From: an uncultured Lachnospiraceae bacterium
GTDB taxonomy: Bacteria > Bacillota > Clostridia > Lachnospirales > Lachnospiraceae
Length of the DNA stretch: 8,424 bases
Assembly (NCBI GenBank): GCA_947653315.1
Contig: CANTGP010000111.1
Span: forward strand, 1-8,424
Direction of reading: 5' to 3'
Positions 4,937-8,424 of this stretch are shown one piece after another; position 1 is the first letter of the stretch; each line of letters opens with the position of its first letter. The position numbers and the translations under genes were made by a program. The notes under the pieces were generated by a model that had not been told where the DNA came from, searched no databases, and saw nothing but the letters and a program-made list of their open reading frames with translations.

Positions 4937-5797
4937 CTATCCCTGCCAGCGTCCCGATGCGCCGCAGGGCAGGATGAGTCCGCTGTCCCTGACCGGAAGC
5001 CCGATTTCATCCGCCGTCACATGTCCGCCGAACCTGCGGACGATGGCGGTATGAATCAGGTAGGAGAGTACGGCGGGCTGCAGTCCCGTGGTGTAGGAAT
5101 TGATTAGGAAAAAAAGGGCGTTTTCCGATAAAATCTGCGCCGTCAGTTCCAAAAAGGGGAATATGTTTTCTTCCATCTTCCATATTTCCCCTTTCGGCCC
5201 GCGTCCGTAGGAAGGCGGGTCCATGATGATGGCATCATAAGTATTTCCGCGGCGGATTTCCCGTTCCACGAATTTCACGCAGTCATCCACCAGCCAGCGG
5301 ATGGGGGCATCGCCGAGACCGGAGGATACGGCGTTTTCCTTTGCCCATGTGACCATTCCTTTGGAAGCGTCCACATGGGTTACTTGTGCGCCCGCCTTGG
5401 CGGCGGCAAGCGTGGCCCCTCCCGTATAGGCGAAAAGGTTCAGGACTTTCACGGGCCGTTTTGCATGGCGGATCAGGCCGGAAAACCAGTCCCAGTTTAC
5501 CGCCTGTTCGGGAAACAGTCCGGTATGTTTGAAGCTGAACGGTTTTAAACGGAACGTAAGTTCCCCGTAGCGGATTTCCCATTCGTTTGGCAGGTTAAAA
5601 AATTCCCATTCGCCGCCGCCTTTGGAACTGCGGTGGTAGTGTCCGTTTCTCTTTTGCCATCCGGCATTTTTTTTCGGCGTATTCCATATAACCTGGGGAT
5701 CCGGGCGCACGAGAAGGTAGTCTCCCCAGCGCTCCAGTTTTTCCCCTGAGGAAGTGTCAAGGACTTCATAATCTTTCCAATTACCGGCTGTCCACAT
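4937..5797 (-). CDS. Class I SAM-dependent methyltransferase, COG1092 (RlmI-like) family
   Basis: A 286-residue methyltransferase of the COG1092/Methyltrans_SAM family, whose studied members (RlmI, RlmK/L) modify 23S rRNA. An N-terminal part (about 1-90) precedes the Rossmann core. Motif I is VLNLFAYTGGATLAAAKAGA (118-137), the acidic end of strand 2 is VDAS (142-145), and an acidic motif lies at D171/D172. The catalytic-loop motif is MDPPSYGRGPKGE (192-204). The C-terminal DSGLILPCGASGRW (271-284) is the family ending, with C278. The N-terminal PUA RNA-binding domain of E. coli RlmI is missing, which accounts for a length about 100 residues shorter. The substrate is therefore probably RNA but unproven, and no gene symbol is given. 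The ATG at 5795-5797 follows AAAGGAG about seven bases upstream. The gene is convergent with the Gly/Tyr/Asn protein gene and divergent from the kinase gene, hence a single-gene unit. Confidence 0.88.
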   Translation of the reverse strand: MWTAGNWKDYEVLDTSSGEKLERWGDYLLVRPDPQVIWNTPKKNAGWQKRNGHYHRSSKGGGEWEFFNLPNEWEIRYGELTFRLKPFSFKHTGLFPEQAVNWDWFSGLIRHAKRPVKVLNLFAYTGGATLAAAKAGAQVTHVDASKGMVTWAKENAVSSGLGDAPIRWLVDDCVKFVEREIRRGNTYDAIIMDPPSYGRGPKGEIWKMEENIFPFLELTAQILSENALFFLINSYTTGLQPAVLSYLIHTAIVRRFGGHVTADEIGLPVRDSGLILPCGASGRWQG

Positions 5798-5817
5798 GGT
5801 TTTGTCTCCTTTGGAAT

Positions 5818-5846
5818 GTTGTATTTTTATTGCGGATTCTTTTCAA
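5818..5846 (-). promoter_or_regulatory. Weak promoter candidate for the methyltransferase
   Basis: Reading the minus strand, TTGAAA (5841-5846) and TACAAC (5818-5823) are 17 bases apart. The predicted start near 5811 would fall at the edge of the ribosome binding site, giving a very short leader. That makes the call doubtful, but no better pair is seen in the spacer. Confidence 0.25.
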
Positions 5847-5906
5847 CCTTTGCATATTTTTGGGCTGAACTGTTACTTATGGTTTCCCCGCCCGACTATG
5901 GTTCTA

Positions 5907-5936
5907 TTGACACAAAAAGAAGGGGAAAGGTATAAT
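5907..5936 (+). promoter_or_regulatory. Strong sigma-A promoter for the hybrid histidine kinase
   Basis: TTGACA (5907-5912) and TATAAT (5931-5936) are both full consensus with an 18-base spacer. Transcription should start near 5943, about 54 bases before the kinase ATG. The -10 box is embedded in the palindrome at 5928-5951. Confidence 0.75.
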
Positions 5937-5951
5937 ATAAATATTATACCT
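5928..5951. promoter_or_regulatory. Palindromic operator candidate over the kinase promoter
   Basis: The arms AGGTATAATAT (5928-5938) and ATATTATACCT (5941-5951) are exact reverse complements around the two-base centre AA. The palindrome covers the whole -10 box and the predicted start site, a classic position for a repressor operator. Being AT-rich it can be partly explained by the -10 sequence itself, but the matching distal arm cannot. The bound protein is unknown. The helix-turn-helix gene at 206-415 is far away and shows no matching site. Confidence 0.55.
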
Positions 5952-5996
5952 AAATATCTGTAAAATGGCAAACAGTGAATCGTTTGGAGATTGTAG

Positions 5997-8424
5997 ATGA
6001 AATGGATTAAGACAAAAGGGATATGGAATAAATACAAAGCGGATAAAAGTTTTTCCCTGCTCCTTTCCATCATACTTGTTTTTGGTATTTTAGGGGCGGT
6101 GGTTTTCTCGGTATCGTATAAAATATCAATGGAAATGTCAATGGCGGCAATCCAAAACCTGAATGAAAGCCTGGATCTGATCAAGTCTACCATAGAAGCA
6201 ATTTTGAATAAGGAAGCGGAATTCCAAAAGCTGATGGCACAGGAAATTGCGGAACGGGGGGAACCGGAGGAGTATGTCCAATCCTACAGGAAGAACCAGA
6301 CGATGGTGAAGATTGCGTTTATCCGTGCGGGGGAAACGGAAGGAATTTCCAGCACGGGGGAAGTTTTTTCCGAGGAAGGGCTGGATTTTTCTTCGGGCGG
6401 AGTAGTGGACGGACTGCTGGTTTCCCATTCTTACCTGAACTATATGGGGACATGGGCATATGCCATCAAATGTCCGGTGGAAAAGGATGGCAGGGAGATT
6501 GGGACGCTTTACGTGGAGTATACGTATGATTCCCTGGATAAATCGCTGCCCGACGGATTTTATAATAAGCGCGCCCTTCTTTATATTATGGATGCCAAAA
6601 CGGAACGGTTCGTACTCAAACCAAGGGGGATGGGTGAGCGGAATGCGGGGCATCTGAACCTGGAGGATTTTTACAGGGCAAACGATATCCGGGAGGAGCC
6701 GTTGCGTGCCGAGGTGGAAGAATGCGTGGCAAACGGGAAAAATATCATGTTTTACCATGATATCAGGGGAAAACGCGCCCTGAATTACATGTGGACGGTA
6801 AACGGCGGTACGATTTACCTGATCGGTTACGTACCCATCGAAGCCATCCAGCAGGAGGGAAAGGCGGTAAACCAAAATATCCTTATCGTGGTGACGGCCA
6901 TGCTTGCCGCTTTTTTCCTTTGCTGCGTGCTGTATTACTTGAACCAGCGGCAGCAGATAAAAATACGGAAAGAGCGGGAAGCGGAACGGGAACTGCATAA
7001 CAAACAACTGACGGAAGCGCTGCAGGCGGCACAGATGGCAAGCAATTCCAAGACGACGTTCCTCTCCAATATGTCCCATGATATCCGCACGCCGATGAAT
7101 GCGGTAATCGGTTTTACCACCCTGCTTGCCAAGGATGCGGAGAACCCGGATAAGGTGCGGGAATATACGAAAAAAATCATGGCGTCCGGACAACATTTGC
7201 TCAGCCTGATTAACGATATTTTGGATGTTTCAAAAATAGAGAGCGGAAAGGTTGTTCTGAATGTGGAGGAGTTTACCTTAAACGACCTTGTTTCCTCCGT
7301 GGATGCGATTGTGCGTCCGATGGCAGGCGCCAAGTCACAGGAATTCCATGTGGAAGTTACGGACGTGAAACACGAATACCTGATTGGCGACGAGACGAGG
7401 ATTAACCAAATTCTCATTAACCTGCTTTCCAATGCCGTAAAATATACGCCGGAAGGGGGAAATATCTGGTTCCGCATGATCGGGTTAAAGCAGCGGTCCA
7501 GCCAGTTTGAGCATATCCGTATCGAAGTGGAGGATGACGGATACGGAATGACGCCGGAATATTTAAAGACCATTTTCGATGCGTTTACAAGGGCGGAAAA
7601 CAGCACCACGAACAAGGTGCAGGGTACCGGGCTTGGCATGGCGATTACGAAAAATATCGTGGAGCTGATGGGCGGAACCATAGAAGTGACCAGTGAGGTG
7701 GATAAAGGCAGTCTGTTCCGGGTGGATTTGGAGTTCCGTATACCGGAAGGACAGGCGGATAAGAAGTTTTGGGAGGAAAGCGGAATCTCCCGTATCCTGT
7801 TTGTGGAGCCGGATGTGCGGGAAGGAAGGAGCATACAGACGCTTTTGGGCGGTATGGGAATTGTGGCGGACACGGTATCCTGCGTGGAAGAAGCATTACA
7901 CGGGATTAGGAATGTCAGCGGTACGGAAAGGACATACCATATGTTAATGCTGGATTGGGCCGTGCCGGACATGGACGGCATCCAAACAATAAAGAGGATC
8001 CGGGAGGTTCTGCCGGAACCGGCGCCCATTCTCTTTATGACAACCTATGGCGCGGACGGCACGGAACACGCGGACGGCATGGAAGAAGCTCTCCGGCTGG
8101 GTTATACGGGAGTTCTTATGAAACCGTTTTTCATATCCGCGTTAAAGGAAAAAATCATGGAAATGCGGGCAGGGGAATCCGGAAGAACCCCCGAAACGGA
8201 AAGCGGGGAAGAAAACGGTTTGGAAGGCTTGAATTTCCTTGCTGCGGAAGATAATGAAATTAATGCGGAGATTTTATCCGAAATTCTGTCAATGGAAGGC
8301 GCTAAATGCGAGATTAACGAGAACGGCAGACTGGCGCTGGAGCGTTTTGCGCAGTCCGGGGAGGGAGAGTTTGACGCCATTCTCATGGATGTCCAAATGC
8401 CGGTGATGAACGGATATGACGCAA
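5997..8424 (+). CDS. Hybrid sensor histidine kinase/response regulator (3' end cut by window)
   Basis: A membrane sensor kinase, 809 codons visible with no stop before the window ends. TM1 spans about 19-41 and TM2 about 294-315, enclosing an extracellular region of about 250 residues that looks Cache-like (YAIKCPVEKDGREIGTLYVE, then GKRALNYMWTVNGGTIYLIGYVP). A charged coiled linker (316-350) leads to HisKA with SHDIRTPMNAVIGF, phospho-acceptor His361. The ATPase domain has N479 (N box), DDGYGM (513-518), IFDAF (527-531) and GTGLGM (543-548). Receiver 1 (about 598-722) keeps acceptor D653, TT at 682-683 and K709, but its acidic pair is E604-P605. Receiver 2 starts at about 746 with EDN (751-753) and acceptor D798, then is cut off. 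An Hpt domain may follow, as in similar kinases. The ATG at 5997 has GGAG seven bases before it. The promoter and palindrome lie upstream. The signal sensed and the partner regulator are unknown. Confidence 0.92.
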   Translation, partial: MKWIKTKGIWNKYKADKSFSLLLSIILVFGILGAVVFSVSYKISMEMSMAAIQNLNESLDLIKSTIEAILNKEAEFQKLMAQEIAERGEPEEYVQSYRKNQTMVKIAFIRAGETEGISSTGEVFSEEGLDFSSGGVVDGLLVSHSYLNYMGTWAYAIKCPVEKDGREIGTLYVEYTYDSLDKSLPDGFYNKRALLYIMDAKTERFVLKPRGMGERNAGHLNLEDFYRANDIREEPLRAEVEECVANGKNIMFYHDIRGKRALNYMWTVNGGTIYLIGYVPIEAIQQEGKAVNQNILIVVTAMLAAFFLCCVLYYLNQRQQIKIRKEREAERELHNKQLTEALQAAQMASNSKTTFLSNMSHDIRTPMNAVIGFTTLLAKDAENPDKVREYTKKIMASGQHLLSLINDILDVSKIESGKVVLNVEEFTLNDLVSSVDAIVRPMAGAKSQEFHVEVTDVKHEYLIGDETRINQILINLLSNAVKYTPEGGNIWFRMIGLKQRSSQFEHIRIEVEDDGYGMTPEYLKTIFDAFTRAENSTTNKVQGTGLGMAITKNIVELMGGTIEVTSEVDKGSLFRVDLEFRIPEGQADKKFWEESGISRILFVEPDVREGRSIQTLLGGMGIVADTVSCVEEALHGIRNVSGTERTYHMLMLDWAVPDMDGIQTIKRIREVLPEPAPILFMTTYGADGTEHADGMEEALRLGYTGVLMKPFFISALKEKIMEMRAGESGRTPETESGEENGLEGLNFLAAEDNEINAEILSEILSMEGAKCEINENGRLALERFAQSGEGEFDAILMDVQMPVMNGYDA

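Noticed and set aside
6138..8029. Two long minus-strand frames (6138-7196 and 6935-8029) under the kinase gene
   Set aside because: The plus-strand kinase has complete HisKA, ATPase and receiver motifs over the same bases; the minus frames have no domain and biased composition.

Overview
The window looks like chromosomal DNA of a Clostridia-class Firmicute, most likely a Lachnospiraceae member. The reasons are the purine-rich ribosome binding sites (AGGAGG/AAAGGAG type), consensus sigma-A promoters, moderately high GC, and the family set: a DUF5685 protein beside a J-domain protein, a DUF2752 protein, a Gly/Tyr/Asn-rich membrane protein and a Cache-type hybrid kinase with an SHDIRTPMNAVIGF phospho-acceptor box. 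This assignment is inference; no rRNA or other marker gene is present.

Layout. Bases 1-415 (minus strand) hold a short open frame with a YHWLRSP motif, probably a gene remnant, and a 69-residue Cro/CI-type helix-turn-helix regulator. Bases 416-648 are a divergent control region with two sigma-A promoters pointing right, one with both hexamers at full consensus and 17-bp spacing. They lead into a 453-residue family 2 glycosyltransferase (649-2010) with an unrecognised C-terminal extension. After a 127-bp gap holding a possible promoter and a perfect 11-bp hairpin comes a rightward cluster: DUF5685 protein (2138-2986), overlapping by ATGA a J-domain protein with Gly/Phe-rich, TPR-like and Cys-rich parts (2983-3726), then a DUF2752 membrane protein (3824-4312). 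A promoter inside the end of that gene drives a Gly/Tyr/Asn/Gln-rich two-helix membrane protein (4388-4918). A COG1092-type SAM-dependent methyltransferase (4937-5797, minus strand) converges on it. A divergent spacer carries a strong promoter whose -10 box lies inside a near-perfect palindrome. It drives a hybrid sensor histidine kinase (5997 onward) that runs off the window end after its second receiver domain begins.

How the parts may work together. The least understood block is DUF5685, J protein, DUF2752 and the Gly/Tyr/Asn protein. The DUF5685 protein shows two Asp-rich motifs, spaced and flanked as in squalene/phytoene synthases. The J protein should recruit an Hsp70 (DnaK) but has a Cys-rich tail instead of the standard DnaJ zinc-finger repeats. 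The other two are small membrane proteins. A membrane-associated, chaperone-assisted module, possibly acting on lipid or isoprenoid, is a reasonable hypothesis but nothing in the sequence proves it. The glycosyltransferase, the methyltransferase and the kinase appear to be independent transcription units. No tRNA, rRNA, CRISPR array, insertion sequence or canonical intrinsic terminator was recognised.
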